Shown here: piece by piece, positions 35,950 through 46,332 of the stretch | How the letters are laid out: the number at the start of each line of letters is the position of its first letter | How positions within the stretch are numbered: position 1 is the first letter of the stretch | Origin: Bog-756 sp963699105 | GTDB lineage: Bacteria > Actinomycetota > Acidimicrobiia > Acidimicrobiales > RAAP-2 | Direction: 5' to 3' | Assembly: GCA_963699105.1 (NCBI GenBank) | Contig: CAVOTI010000001.1 | Location: 434,001 to 498,000 of the forward strand | DNA length: 64,000 bases | The notes under the pieces: model-generated | Seen by the model: only the letters and a program-made list of their open reading frames with translations | Told to the model about the DNA's origin: nothing | The model's database searches: none | Translations under genes and position numbers: made by a program

Positions 35950-36297
35950 GGGGGTGACAGGCTTCGACTCTGGTCGTCGATGTAGGAGAAGCGAGCCGTG
36001 GTCTCCGGAGCCACGTTAAAGAGCCGGAACAAAAAACAAACGCCGAGCCTCAGCTCGCGCTCGCAGCCTAGAAACTGCGACGTCCGACCGGTCTCAGTCC
36101 CACGGGCCGGAACCGGGCGCCATCTAGTGGGGCTCACCTGACCGGCTGCGCCGACGGGCCGTCAGGGAAAACTCAGTCGGATACGGAATGATGCTGCTGC
36201 CGGTAGCGGCATCGATCCCGACAATCCAACACCGGCTGCGCTCGGAGAAGGCCTACTGAGAAGCCGGAGGACGCGGGTTCGATTCCCGCCACCTCCA
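35950..36297 (+). ncRNA. ssrA: transfer-messenger RNA (tmRNA)
   Basis: About 348 nt. The 5' GGGGGTG pairs with 3' CACCTCC, GACAGGCTTCGACT follows the 5' arm, and the T arm GCGGGTTCGATTCCCGC is complete; CCA is not encoded. The tag frame ends in CTC GCG CTC GCA GCC TAG (stop at 36069-36071), giving ...EPQLALAA, with the usual LAA-type degron. The resume codon is probably GAG or a nearby codon after GTTAAA (about 36017-36025); the exact point is uncertain. It rescues stalled ribosomes with SmpB. Confidence 0.95.
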
Positions 36298-36425
36298 CGA
36301 TGCCCTGGCTTGTTTTCCCGCAGGTCAGGGCATTGCTCTGTCCGGGTCCGGAACCGGGTGGACATCGTGGGGCGCCCGGACCCACCACCCCAGGGTCTCA
36401 CTGCCCAGGTCTCGCCGGCTCAGAA

Positions 36426-36440
36426 GGGACGTTCGGCCCT
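36426..36440 (+). promoter_or_regulatory. DosR-box-like palindrome, site F (SDR-ppsA)
   Basis: GGGACGTTCGGCCCT, ending 70 nt before the ATG at 36511. It shares GGGAC-N-TT-N-G-N-CCCT with five other sites in the window and is followed by GTTCC, as at 52719. Confidence 0.65.
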
Positions 36441-36510
36441 GTTCCGACGGTTCAGACCCGAGCATCCTGAGATTGACGGGCTGTGCACGATCTCACGTTA
36501 AGGAGCAACC

Positions 36511-37302
36511 ATGAAGTCACTCGCTGAGCTTCTCGATCTCACCGGCAAGTCGGCAGTGGTGACCGGTGGGGCGAAAGGTATCGGGGCTGGGATCGCCTAC
36601 CGACTGGCCGAGGCAGGAGCCGGGGTCCTGGTCGCCGATCTGGACGGCGAGGGCGCCGAAAAGACGGCGGCGGCGCTGGTGGCCGAGGGATGGCGCTCCA
36701 GGGCAATGGCCGTCGACGTATCCCGCCAGGATGAGGTGGAAGGCATGGTCGCCGCCTGCCAGGAGTGTTTCGCTTCACTGGACATCCTGGTCAACAACGC
36801 CGGCATCTATCCCTCGCACGCCGTCGCCGACATGACCGCCGAGGAGTTCGAGCGGGTCATGCATGTCAATTTGCGCAGCGTGTTCCTGACCACCAAGTAC
36901 GCCGGCGAGGTGATGAAAGGGCAAGGTGGCGGCAGGATCATCAATGTCACATCGATCGATGCCCTTCACCCCTCGATGATCGGGCTGGCTCACTACGACG
37001 CCTCGAAACACGGCGAGTGGGGTTTCACCAAAAACTCGGCCTTGGAGCTGGCGGCCTACAACATCTGGGTCAATGCCATCGCTCCCGGGGGGATCGCCAC
37101 CCCCGGAGTGGCGGCCTCGAGCCAGGGAAGCTCGGGAGAACAGATGAAGGCGGCCATGGACGTGTTCATGAACAAGATCCCCATGCATCGCATGGGTGAT
37201 CCCGACGAGATCGGAACGGTCGCTCTGTTCCTCGCCAGTGAGATGTCCAGCTATATGACGGGCTCACAGATCGTTGTCGACGGCGGAGCGCTCCTCAGTT
37301 GA
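36511..37302 (+). CDS. short-chain dehydrogenase/reductase
   Basis: 263 residues from ATG 36511, which follows AAGGAGC. Classical SDR: cofactor loop TGGAKGIGAGIAYRLAEAGA, NNAG in LVNNAGIYPSHAVADM, Ser in NVTSIDALHP, the catalytic Tyr-x3-Lys in AHYDASKHGEWGFT, and IAPGGIATPG. An Asp at ADLDGEG after the second strand suggests NAD(H) preference. Its stop overlaps the TTG start of ppsA (TTGA), so the two are co-translated. The substrate is unknown. The operon is headed by a DosR-like box. Confidence 0.9.
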   Translation: MKSLAELLDLTGKSAVVTGGAKGIGAGIAYRLAEAGAGVLVADLDGEGAEKTAAALVAEGWRSRAMAVDVSRQDEVEGMVAACQECFASLDILVNNAGIYPSHAVADMTAEEFERVMHVNLRSVFLTTKYAGEVMKGQGGGRIINVTSIDALHPSMIGLAHYDASKHGEWGFTKNSALELAAYNIWVNAIAPGGIATPGVAASSQGSSGEQMKAAMDVFMNKIPMHRMGDPDEIGTVALFLASEMSSYMTGSQIVVDGGALLS

Positions 37303-39724
37303 AAACGACCGAACCGACCTATGTGGCCTTCTTCGAGGAATTCGGCATCGACGACGTGGCCAGGGTGGGCGGGAAGAACGCCTCGTTGGGCGAGATGTAC
37401 CAAAAGTTGTCCGACCGCGGCGTCCGGGTACCCAACGGGTTCGCCATCACCGCCGAGGCCTATCGCTACATGCTGGAAGAGGCCGGGATCTCGGCGTCGC
37501 TGCACGAAGCGCTGGACCACCTCGACCCGGACGACTCCGCCGACCTGCAGCGCCGTGCGTCCCGGGCCCGCCAGTTGGTGTACGGTGCCGGCCTTCCCGA
37601 GGATCTGACCGCCCAGATCCTTGCCGGTTACCGACGCCTGCAGGACCAGTACGGCGACGAGGTGAGCATGGCCGTGCGCTCCTCGGCCACCGCCGAGGAC
37701 CTCCCGTCGGCAAGCTTCGCCGGTCAACAGGATACGTTCCTGAATGTTCGCGGGGAGGAGAGCCTCCTCGACGCCTGCCGACGGTGCTTTGCCAGCCTGT
37801 TCACCGACCGCTCCATCCACTATCGGGTCGACCAGGGATTCGATCACTTCAAAGTGGCCCTTTCCATCGGCGTGATGAAGATGGTCCGATCGGATCTGGC
37901 CTCGTCAGGTGTCATGTTCACCCTCGACACCGAGTCCGGGTTCCGCGATGTGGTCTTCATCACCGGCGCCTACGGACTGGGCGAGAACGTCGTTCAGGGG
38001 GCTGTCGACCCCGACGAGTTCTACGTTCACAAGCCGACCTTGGCCGCCGGCCACAGGGCCGTGCTCCGCCGCCTGCTGGGCGACAAGGCCGTCAAGATGG
38101 TCCTGGCCAACGGGAGCATGAGACAGACGACCCGCAACGTGCCTACCCCGAAGGGCGATCGCCGAAACTTCTGTCTGAGCGACGTCGACGTACTCGAGCT
38201 GGCCGATTTCGCCATGACGATCGAGGCTCACTATGGACGGCCCATGGACATCGAGTGGGCCAAGGACGGTCTCGACGGCCAGATCTACATCGTCCAGGCC
38301 CGGCTCGAGACGGTCGCCTCCCAAGGCCGGGCGTCGAGCCTCGAGACCTACGTCCTCGAGCACACCGGCGAGGTGGTCAGCCAGGGACGTGCCGTGGGGG
38401 GCAGGATCGCCACCGGGCCGTCCCGCATCGTCGAGAACGGCGCCCATCTCGCACAGTTCCGTCCCGGAGAGGTATTGGTTGCCGACATCACCACGCCGGA
38501 CTGGGAACCGGTGATGAAGACGGCGGCGGCCATCGTCACCAACCGGGGCGGCCGCACCTGTCACGCCGCCATCATCGCCCGGGAGCTGGGAATCCCCGCC
38601 GTGGTCGGGACGGGGAACGCCACCACGGCGATACCCGACGGCACGGTCGTCACCGTCTCGTGCGCCGGAGGGGGTACGGGCGTGTCTACCGGGGTGCCAT
38701 CGCCTATCGGGTCGACCACGACGAGGTGGGTGAACTCCCCCGCCCGGCGACCAAGATCATGCTCAACATCGGCAACCCGGACATCGCCTTCAAGAGCTCG
38801 TTCCTACCCAACGACGGAGTCGGTCTGGCCCGGATGGAATTCATCATCAGCGAATCGATCGGTGCCCATCCCCTGGCTCTGGCCCATCCCGAGCAGGTGA
38901 CCGACCCCACCACCCGCAAAGCTCTGGACCGAATGACCCGGGGTTATGCGGACGGCACGCAGTTCTTCGTCGAACGGCTGGCCGAGGGCATCGGTACCAT
39001 CGCCGCCGCCTTCTGGCCGAAACCTGTCTTGGTCCGCATGTCGGACTTCAAGACCAACGAATATGCGAATCTGTTGGGCGGAACCGATTTCGAACCGGTG
39101 GAGAGCAATCCGATGATCGGGTTTCGGGGGGCATCACGGTATGCCCACCCCGCCTACGCCGACGGTTTCGCCATGGAATGCCGGGCCATGCTGCGCGTCC
39201 GGCAAGACATGGGGCTCACCAATGTCGTGCTCATGATTCCCATGGTGCGACGGGTGGCCGAAGCCGAGCAGGTCATCGAACGGATGGCCGAGCTGGGTCT
39301 GCGTCGCGGTGAGAACGGGCTCCAGCTGTACGCCATGTGCGAAATTCCGAACAACGTCATCCTGATCGACCGGTTCGCCCAGCATTTTGACGGTTTCTCC
39401 ATCGGATCGAACGATCTCACCCAGCTGACTCTCGGCGTTGATCGGGACAGCGAGATCGTGGCCTTCGACTACGACGAGCGGGACGAAGGAGTGAAGGAGA
39501 TGATCCGGCTGGCCGTGGAGGGTTGCCGCCGCAACCACATCCACTCGGGCCTGTGCGGACAGGCGCCCTCCGACTATCCCGACATGGCCGAGTATCTCGT
39601 CGAGCTGGGCATCGATGCCATGAGCCTGAACCCCGACACGGTGGTGGAGACCACTCGCCAGGTGCTGCTTCTCGAGGAGAAACTGGGTCGGACTTCCACC
39701 TCGTCGAACGGTGCCGGGACCTGA
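37299..39724 (+). CDS. ppsA: phosphoenolpyruvate synthase (one frameshift)
   Basis: About 808 residues after correcting one base. ATP-grasp N-terminal domain (GGKNASLGEMYQKLSDRGVR, MAVRSSATAEDLPSASFAGQ), the phosphohistidine domain with the catalytic His in TNRGGRTCHAAIIARELGIP, then a TIM-barrel PEP-binding domain (RMSDFKTNEYANLLGG, NPMIGFRGASRYAHPAYADG, IGSNDLTQLTLGVDRDSEIV, GLCGQAPSDYPDMAEYLVEL). The frame changes near 38675-38690 in GGAGGGGGTACGG. It converts pyruvate plus ATP to PEP, AMP and Pi. Coupled to the SDR gene and opposite the ferredoxin oxidoreductase operon, it suits pyruvate flow toward gluconeogenesis. Confidence 0.9.
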
Positions 39725-39853
39725 GTTCCACCAACATGGGGTCATCCGAACCCGGGTCGGTCCTGGTCCCCGACCGACGGTGAACGTGCCATTCCCAGCC
39801 GGTCCCGAACGCCCCAGCCGTCCAGGTCGGCCTGGCCCGGCCAACCGGCTGCC

Positions 39854-39870
39854 GCCCGGCGACGCCGGGC
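39854..39870. terminator. GC stem-loop between convergent operons
   Basis: GCCCGGC at 39854-39860 and GCCGGGC at 39864-39870 pair perfectly over 3 nt. It sits between the stop of ppsA (39724) and the stop of the oxidoreductase gene (39913). A bidirectional terminator is likely, though there is no U run. Confidence 0.5.
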
Positions 39871-39912
39871 CGGGGAGGCTCGCCCGTGTGAGCCGGGACC
39901 GGACGAGATGGG

Positions 39913-41539
39913 TCAGATCTGTTCGGGGGTCATGTCGATCGCCCCGCAAGGACACTCCTGTGCACAGATACCGCATCCCTTGCAAAAGTCGAGGTCGAAT
40001 TGGTAGCCCTGCGATGGTCCGAGCTTGATCACTGCATTGTCGGGACAGACGCCGAAGCAGTTGTCGCACTCGAAGCAGTTCCCACAAGAGAGGCAGCGGC
40101 GGGCTTCGAACAGGGCGTTCTCCTCGGTCAGTCCCCCGATGACTTCGTCGAATGTGCTCTGGCGTCGGGCCTGTTCGAGCTCAGGTCGCCGGGTCCTCGG
40201 GGCGTCGGAGTAATACCACGTGTTCAAACGGTCGAAGGAGGCAAGATCGTGTGGAGCGGCAACCTCAGGCTGGCCGCCGGACAGGTACGCCTCGATACCG
40301 AGGGCGGCACGCTTGCCATGGCCGATGGCCATGGTGGCCGTGCGCGGGGAGGGGACGGCGTCGCCTCCGGCAAAGATACCGTTCTCCCCGGTCATCATGG
40401 AGGGAAGGATGTCGATGACACCGTCCTTTACCCCGATGCCGTCGCTGTGGCCGAGCAGGGTGAGATCGGTGTCCTGGCCCAGGGCCAGCACCAGTGAGTC
40501 GGCTTCGAGGGTGTCGTGCTCGCCGGTGGGCTCGGGAAGGCCGTCCTGGTCGAGGCGCATCTTCTCCACGACGATCTGACCTCCCTCGAACTTGCTGACG
40601 GTGGACAGCCATCGCATGGTCACCCCTTCGCCGAGGGCTTCGTCGGAATTCGTTCTGGTGGGCGGGCATGTGCTCACGGTTGCGGCGATAGACGATGACA
40701 GGGTCGGTGGCCCCGAGACGCCGCACCGTCCGGGCGGCGTCGACGGCGGTGTCCCCACCTCCGTAGACCACCACCCGTCGGCCGACGAGAGGCGGATCGT
40801 CGTCAGCCACCCGATGAAGGAGCGAGACAGCGTCGAGCACACGCGACGAGTCGCCGGCGGGGATGTCGATGCGCCGGGCCAGCTGGGCGCCCACGGCCAG
40901 AAAGACGGCATCGAAGCCCCCCGCCCTCCGTTCCGATTCGATGTCGCCCACCACGTGGTCGAGCTGGACCTCGACACCGAGGTCCACGATACGGGCGATC
41001 TCCGCATCCAGGACCGACCGGGGGAGCCGGTAGGAAGGGATGCCGTATCGCATCATGCCCCCGAGCGACGGTGCCGAATCCACCACGCGGACGTGGTGAC
41101 CGCGTCGACGGAGATGGTAGGTGGCACTGAGTCCGGCCGGCCCACCGCCGACCACCAACACACGCTTTCCGCTCGGTGATCCTGCCGGCGGCAGCGACCA
41201 ACCGCGTTCGACGGCCAGATCACCCACGAAGCGCTCCACGGCGTTGATCCCGACGCTCTCGTCCAGCTGGGCCCGATTGCACGCTGTCTCGCACGGGTGA
41301 TAGCAGATGCGACCCATCACCGCCGGAAATGGGTTGTCCTCGACCATCTTCTGCCAGGCCTGCCCGTAGTCGCCGGACTCGGCGAAGTACAGCCACCGCT
41401 GGACGTCTTCGCCAGCCGGACAGGCGTCACGGCAGGGCGGCATCCGGTTGACGTAACTGGGTCGGTTGACCCGCCAGGACCCGGTGTGGTTGGTCCGGCT
41501 GGAGTCGACGTCGAGAGTGATGGCAAAGGGGAGGTCCAT
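39913..41539 (-). CDS. GltD-like FAD/NAD(P) oxidoreductase with ferredoxin domain (one frameshift)
   Basis: About 541 residues after correction. The N-terminus has the GltD-type cysteine cluster (PCRDACPAGEDVQRWL; GRICYHPCETACNRAQLD), followed by an FAD site (VLVVGGGPAGLSATYHLRRR) and an NAD(P) site (VVVYGGGDTAVDAARTVRRL). The second half is LGQDTDLTLLGHSDGIGVKD, IFAGGDAVPSPRTATMAIGH, and two [4Fe-4S] motifs (CLSCGNCFECDNCFGVCP; CKGCGICAQECPCGAI). The frame changes near 40650. It likely passes electrons between the oxidoreductase core and NAD(P)H or ferredoxin. Last gene of the operon, 4 nt after porB. Confidence 0.85.
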
Positions 41540-41543
41540 CAGG

Positions 41544-42583
41544 TCACCGACCTCTGGTGCCTTCGGCGGCGGCCTCGGCGTCGTCGTCGTGGTCGTCGAC
41601 GACCAGTCCGTAGGTGGTGATGTTGTGATCGGCGATGGCCTGGATGCGAGCGATGATGTCCGGACGCGGGTGCTCGCCGAACAGATGGGCGTACCGGCCC
41701 TGCAGGGACAGGTAGGCCTCCACCGGGACCAGGTGGCGGATGGGCGATACCGAGGTCACGACTCCGTGCTCGGCCTGGTACACGGGGAAGAGCCCGGTCT
41801 GCTGGGCCAGGCGTGCCATCTTGATGGTATCGCTGGGGTCCGAGCCCCACCCAAGGGGGCAGGGGACCAGGATGTGGAGGTAGCGCGCTCCTCGAACCTC
41901 CATGGCCCGCTCCACCTTGTGCTCGAGATCATGGAGGTCGGCGACCGTGGCGGTGGCCACGTAGGGCACGTCGTGGGCCATGGCGATGCGGGGAAGGTCC
42001 TTCCCCTGACCGAACTCGTTCCCCGGGTCGGGTCCCACAACTTCTGTGGTGGCCGTTCGGCGGCGGGCGGCGTGGCTCCCGAACGTTGGACGCCGGTGTT
42101 CATGTAGGCCTCGTTGTCGTAGCAGATGAAAAGGACGTCGTCATTGCGCTCGAACATTCCCGACAGGCACCCGAAACCGATATCGACGGTCCCACCGTCT
42201 CCGGCTTGGGAGACGACACGGACCTCGCTCCTTCCTTTCACCTTCATGGCCGCCGCCACTCCGGTAGCCACCGCCGGTGCATTGCCGAACAGCGAATGAA
42301 GCCATGGGATGCGCCACGAGGATTCCGGGTAGGGAGTCGAGAAGACTTCGAGACACCCGGTGGCGTTGACGGCCACCATCTGGCCGCCGGTCGCCCTCAT
42401 CGCCGCATCCAGGGCGTAGCGGGCGCCCAGGGCCTCCCCGCAACCCTGACAGGCCCGGTGTCCCGAGTCCAGCGAATTGGTCCGCTGCCGGTCGGCCTGG
42501 ACCGTCTGGGCCCGATCATCGAGGAGACGGTTGCCGACGGCAAAGCTCCCCACCTGGTAGAAGTGCACGGGTTGGATGTCCAC
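41544..42583 (-). CDS. porB: 2-oxoacid:ferredoxin oxidoreductase, beta subunit (one frameshift)
   Basis: From GTG 42583, after GGGGGAG, about 346 residues after correction. TPP-binding subunit: the ACQGCGEALGARYALDAAM cysteines, VNATGCLEVFSTPYPES, and the TPP motif AGDGGTVDIGFGCLSGMF followed by ICYDNEAYMNTGVQRSGATP. The frame changes near 42040; the rest reads ATATVADLHDLEHKVERAME, YLHILVPCPLGWGSDPSDTI, as in pyruvate:ferredoxin oxidoreductase. Pyruvate is the likeliest substrate; 2-oxoisovalerate cannot be excluded. Confidence 0.9.
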
Positions 42584-42592
42584 GTCTCCCCC

Positions 42593-43843
42593 TCAACCGA
42601 TCGGCGACGCTGATCCGAGGTCGCGGAGGACGTTCTCCGCCGAAGGTCCGGACCGGCGCGTCACCGAGATCCGGGCTCGCTCCCGCTCGACCACACCGAG
42701 ATCGAGGTCGAGGAAGGTCGAAGGCCCGAGCTCATCCCGGACGGCGGCGGCGATCATCTCCTCGAGCGAACGGCGGGTGATGGGACGGCCGCCCAGTCCG
42801 GCCACCACCGTTCGCAAGGTGCAGTCGGCGTCGTGCGTCGCCATGGCCACATCGGTCGACAACACGCCGCCGAAGCCGACGCTGAAGGCCTTTTCCACCA
42901 CCACCACCCGACGGGCACCGGAGAGCGCCTCTCGCACCGCATCCCCGGGGAAGGGACGGAAGGCGGTGATCCCCACTACCCCCACCCGCTCACCGACGTC
43001 CCGTCGACCGTCGACGGCGTCCTTGATGGTTCCGAGCACCGACCCGAGGGCCACGATGACGGTGTCGGCGTCCTCGGTCCGGTAGGAGCGGACCAGGCCC
43101 CCGCTCGGGCGACCGAATGCCTCGGTGAATTCGGCGGCCAGCACCGGGATCACCTGGAGGGCGTCGAGTTGACGGAGGTGGGCCAGGTAGCGGACCTCTT
43201 CGAAGGCATCCGGGCCGACCATGGCTCCTATCGAAACCGGATCGGCGGGATCGAGCACCTGGCGAGGTTGGTAGGGGGGCAGGAAGGCGTCCACGTCGGA
43301 TTGGGACGGCACGTCTATCCCTTCGACGGCATGGGTCAGGATGAAGCCGTCCATGCACACCATCACGGGAAGTGAGAGTTGTTCGGCCAGACGGAAGGCC
43401 TGGACATGGAGGTCGGCAGCTTCCTGGTTGGTCTCGGCGAAGAGCTGGACCCATCCCGAGTCACGCACGGCCATGGCGTCGCTGTGGTCGTTCCAGATGT
43501 TGATCGGGGCCCCGACGGCCCGGTTGGCCAGGGTCATGACGATGGGAAGCCCGAGCCCGGCTGCGTTGTAGACGGCCTCCATCATGAAGAGAAGGCCCTG
43601 ACTGGCCGTGGCCGTGTAGGCACGCGCTCCCGCCGCCGATGCGCCGATGGAGACGGACATTGCTGCGAATTCCGATTCGACGTTGGTGAATTCGCATGGC
43701 GCCAGGGACCCAGACTTCACCATCACGCCGATCGCTTCGATGATGTGGGTCTGCGGGGAGATGGGGTAGGCGCACACCACCTCCGGCCGGCAGGCGGCCA
43801 CCGCCTCGGCCACCGCCCGAGATCCCTCAATCTGACGAAGCAT
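42593..43843 (-). CDS. porA: 2-oxoacid:ferredoxin oxidoreductase, alpha subunit
   Basis: 416 residues, intact, from ATG 43843 after GGGAGG. Features: GSRAVAEAVAACRPEVVCAY, PISPQTHIIEAIGVMVKSGS, NVESEFAAMSVSIGASAAGA, TATASQGLLFMMEAVYNAAG, DGFILTHAVEGIDVPSQSDV, and the C-terminal domain TVIVALGSVLGTIKDAVDGR. It oxidatively decarboxylates pyruvate with CoA together with porB and porG, reducing ferredoxin. The start overlaps the end of porG by 17 nt. Confidence 0.92.
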   Translation of the reverse strand: MLRQIEGSRAVAEAVAACRPEVVCAYPISPQTHIIEAIGVMVKSGSLAPCEFTNVESEFAAMSVSIGASAAGARAYTATASQGLLFMMEAVYNAAGLGLPIVMTLANRAVGAPINIWNDHSDAMAVRDSGWVQLFAETNQEAADLHVQAFRLAEQLSLPVMVCMDGFILTHAVEGIDVPSQSDVDAFLPPYQPRQVLDPADPVSIGAMVGPDAFEEVRYLAHLRQLDALQVIPVLAAEFTEAFGRPSGGLVRSYRTEDADTVIVALGSVLGTIKDAVDGRRDVGERVGVVGITAFRPFPGDAVREALSGARRVVVVEKAFSVGFGGVLSTDVAMATHDADCTLRTVVAGLGGRPITRRSLEEMIAAAVRDELGPSTFLDLDLGVVERERARISVTRRSGPSAENVLRDLGSASPIG

Positions 43844-44418
43844 GATCGAGCACCTCCCGGGCCAGAACCACGAATCGGTGGGCCGCCTCGGCCGCCGCCG
43901 CGTTGTGCTCCCCGACCACCCCCGGATAGCGGCGGCACACGGCCGCCCCGACCGCCTCCAAGGTGACCTGGCCGGTGAGCGCAGCAAACCCACCCAGCAG
44001 GGCGGCGTTCGGCAATGGCCGGCCGAGGTGCTCGAGAGCCAGTTCGGTGGCCGGGCACGACATCAGCCGATCATGGTGGAAGCGGCTGGTGAGGGTGCCG
44101 AGGCCCAGGGCCTCGAAGCTGTGCGACGTGTTGACGAGCACATAGCCCTCGGCGGTACGAGGCCGGCGAACAGATCGACCTGGTGGATGAGGGTGACGTC
44201 CTGGATGATGAGGGCGTTCGGCTCCATGACCGGCTCACGCGTGCGGATCGGGCGGTCGTCCATCCGGCAGAAGGAGACAACCGGTGCCCCCATCCGTTCG
44301 GATCCGAAGCTGGGGAAGGCCTGGGCGTGCCGTCCTTCGTCGAAGGCGGCCACCGACAGGACCTCGGCCGCCGTGACCACCCCCTGACCCCCCGACCGTG
44401 AATGCGGACCTGGAACAC
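43827..44418 (-). CDS. porG: 2-oxoacid:ferredoxin oxidoreductase, gamma subunit (frameshifts)
   Basis: From GTG 44418 the frame begins MFQVRIHGRG, then shifts near 44385 to GGQGVVTAAEVLSVAAFDEG, ERMGAPVVSFCRMDDRPIRT, EPNALIIQDVTLIHQVDLFA. Near 44165 it shifts again to VLVNTSHSFEALGLGTLTSR, LPNAALLGGFAALTGQVTLE. Corrected length is about 196 residues, normal for the gamma subunit, whose G-R-G-G-Q-G motif is its hallmark. First gene of the por operon; a DosR-like box lies about 90 nt upstream. Confidence 0.85.
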
Positions 44419-44507
44419 TCTTCTCGCACCATTCCTTCGGCTTCGGGCCCTGGTGATTGGACCTACGGACCCTCAGACCATGGTGACGCCCCCGTCGTGG
44501 ACCGGGT

Positions 44508-44522
44508 AGGGCCAAACGTCCC
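44508..44522 (-). promoter_or_regulatory. DosR-box-like palindrome, site E (por operon)
   Basis: Minus-strand GGGACGTTTGGCCCT, about 90 nt upstream of porG and 64 nt upstream of the divergent zinc-ribbon gene. It matches the shared GGGAC-N-TT-N-G-N-CCCT pattern. Confidence 0.65.
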
Positions 44523-44586
44523 ACAGGCTCGAGGATCGTCGCCCCGGTGCCCCGGCCGGCCGGCCGGCTGGACGATACTTGGGCCC

Positions 44587-44817
44587 ATGGCTGAAGCGAT
44601 CCCGTTCGACGACCTCCCGCCCGACGAGAAGATCGAGTTTCTGGATGCCGCCCGCCAACGGCATCCCGGGCCGAGCCCGGCATGGATCTGCGAGCGCTGC
44701 GGCGACCCGGTTGCCCTGGAAAGGGTGCTGGTGGCCGACGGAGAGCCCCGATGCCCGAGCTGTGGAGCATCGGGATGGACCTCGATCCATCCCGTCGGGG
44801 CCTCGGCGACATCCTGA
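44587..44817 (+). CDS. small zinc-ribbon protein
   Basis: 76 residues from ATG 44587 (MAEAIPFDDLPPDEKIEFLD). Two C-x2-C pairs (WICERCGDPVALERVLV; PRCPSCGASGWTSIHP) form a zinc ribbon of the kind found in small regulatory or ribosome-associated proteins. It shares its upstream region and site E with the por operon. Function unknown. Confidence 0.75.
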   Translation: MAEAIPFDDLPPDEKIEFLDAARQRHPGPSPAWICERCGDPVALERVLVADGEPRCPSCGASGWTSIHPVGASATS

Positions 44818-44866
44818 CGTTCCGTCGGGTGGCGCCGCCGCCGGGCGGGCCGCGGGTTCTCCTGTC

Positions 44867-45884
44867 CTAGCGGAAGTCGAAGACCAGGCGAGCGTCGATC
44901 TCACCTTTTTCGATCTGTTCGAACGAGCTGTTGACCTGGTCGAGCTGTCGGCTCTCGCGTACGACCCGGGTACGACCTTCGGCGTGGAGCTGGAACGTCT
45001 CGGCCAGATCGACCCGGGTCCCGACGATCGAACCGGTCACGGTGATGCCCTGGAGCACCGTCTCGAAGATGGGCAACCGGACGAAGTTGTCGGCCGGGAG
45101 AGCCACGAGGACCAGGGTGCCGCCCCGCTTGAGGCTCCTGAAGGCCTGCTCGACAGGCCACGGGAGAAACGGCCAGGGCGATCGCCTGGTCGGCTCCGCC
45201 GAGGGCGCCTGATGGCCTCGACCGGATCTTCGAGGGAGGCGATCAAGGTGTACTCGGCTCCCAGCTCCCGAGCCAGGGCGAGCTTGATGTCGACCAGGTC
45301 GACGGCGGCCACCGAGGCCCCGGCGATCTGGGCGTACTGGACGGCGAGATGGCCGAGGCCGCCGATGCCGAAGACGGCGACGAGGTCGGAGGATCGGGCA
45401 CCCCGACACCTTGACGGCCTTGTAGGTGGTGACCCCGGCGCAGGTGAGCGGGGCGGCGTCCAGCGGGTCGACGCCGTCCGGGGACGTGCCCGACGAAGGC
45501 CGCCTCGGCCAACGCATAGTCGGCATAAGCCGCCGTTCACGGTGTAGCCGGTCATCCGCTGGCTCGGACAAAGGGTCTCGCGCCCGGACGCGCAGTACTC
45601 GCACGCCCCGCAGGCATAGCCGAGCCAGGGGATCGCCACCCTGTCCCCCTCGGCCACGCCGTTGACGCCGGCTCCCACCTCTCGACGATGCCCACGCCTT
45701 CGTGGCCGGGGATGAACGGGGGGGTCGGCTTGACGGGCCAGTCCCCGTGGGCGGCGTGGATGTCGGTGTGGCACAGCCCGCAGGTCTCGATCTTGACCAC
45801 GACCTGGCCGGGTCCGGCTTGGGGTTGGGCACCTCCTCGACCCGCAGAGGCTTGGTCGAACGAGTGAACGACGGCTGCTTTCAT
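44867..45884 (-). CDS. adhP: zinc-dependent alcohol dehydrogenase, AdhP type (frameshifts)
   Basis: From ATG 45884 (MKAAVVHSFD), with GAGGAG upstream. Read across frames: KIETCGLCHTDIHAAHGDWP and PPFIPGHEGVGIVE (catalytic zinc Cys and His), ACGACEYCASGRETLCPSQR (structural zinc cysteines), CAGVTTYKAVKVSG, the NAD site VAVFGIGGLGHLAVQYAQIA, then GGTLVLVALPADNFVRLPIF and SIVGTRVDLAETFQLHAEGR. Frame breaks occur near 45830, 45680, 45525, 45480, 45400 and 45170. Corrected length is about 340 residues. It oxidises primary alcohols to aldehydes (or the reverse), supplying the aldehyde dehydrogenase next to it. Confidence 0.85.
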
Positions 45885-45918
45885 GGGATCTCCTCGGGTA
45901 GTGGTTGATTCGGCCGCC

Positions 45919-46316
45919 CTAGGCACCGAGCGGCTGCTCTCGGCTTTCGAGGTGGCGGAGCTCGTCGGGAGTGAAGACCCGCGACAGTGATGACGAAATG
46001 GCGCGTCGTCCCCGGCCGGAAGGGAGAAGCCCTCGGGATGCCCCGTCACCCACACCGAGGATCAGCTGGGTGTGCTTCCACGCCTCGAACTGGCGGCCGT
46101 CGATGTAGAACGGGCAACCACCCACCGCCCGAGCAGGACGTCGTGGTCGCCGATGATGAGCTCCCCGTCGTCGAAGCACATCGGCAGGCTGCCGTCGCAG
46201 CAGCCGCCCGACTGGAAGAACATCACCGGCCCCCTCTGCTTCACCAGGAGGCGCGATGGCCTCGAGCGCCGCCGGGGTGGCGACGACCCGCGGCCACCGC
46301 GATCTGGCTCGTTCAT
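45919..46316 (-). CDS. DUF779 protein (frameshifts)
   Basis: From ATG 46316, read across frames: VVATPAALEAI, RLLVKQRGPVMFFQSGGCCD, GSLPMCFDDGELIIGDHDVL, GGCPFYIDGRQFEAWKHTQL and SRVFTPDELRHLESREQPLG. The motif SGGCCDGSLPMC is the DUF779 signature. Genes of this family almost always accompany aldehyde dehydrogenases, as here (17 nt from the ALDH stop). A role in folding or metal supply of the dehydrogenase has been suggested only by context. Confidence 0.82.
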
Positions 46317-46332
46317 CGAGGCCCTCCGCCCT

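Noticed and set aside
37299..39724. Programmed frameshift in ppsA
   Set aside because: The shift lies in a G run without a slippery heptamer or downstream structure that I can see, and similar breaks occur in many unrelated genes here, so an indel is more likely.
44508..44522. Chance match at site E because GGGCC runs are common in high-GC DNA
   Set aside because: Considered, but the site keeps the A-C, TT and right-end T positions as well and lies between two divergent starts, so it was kept as a site with moderate confidence.
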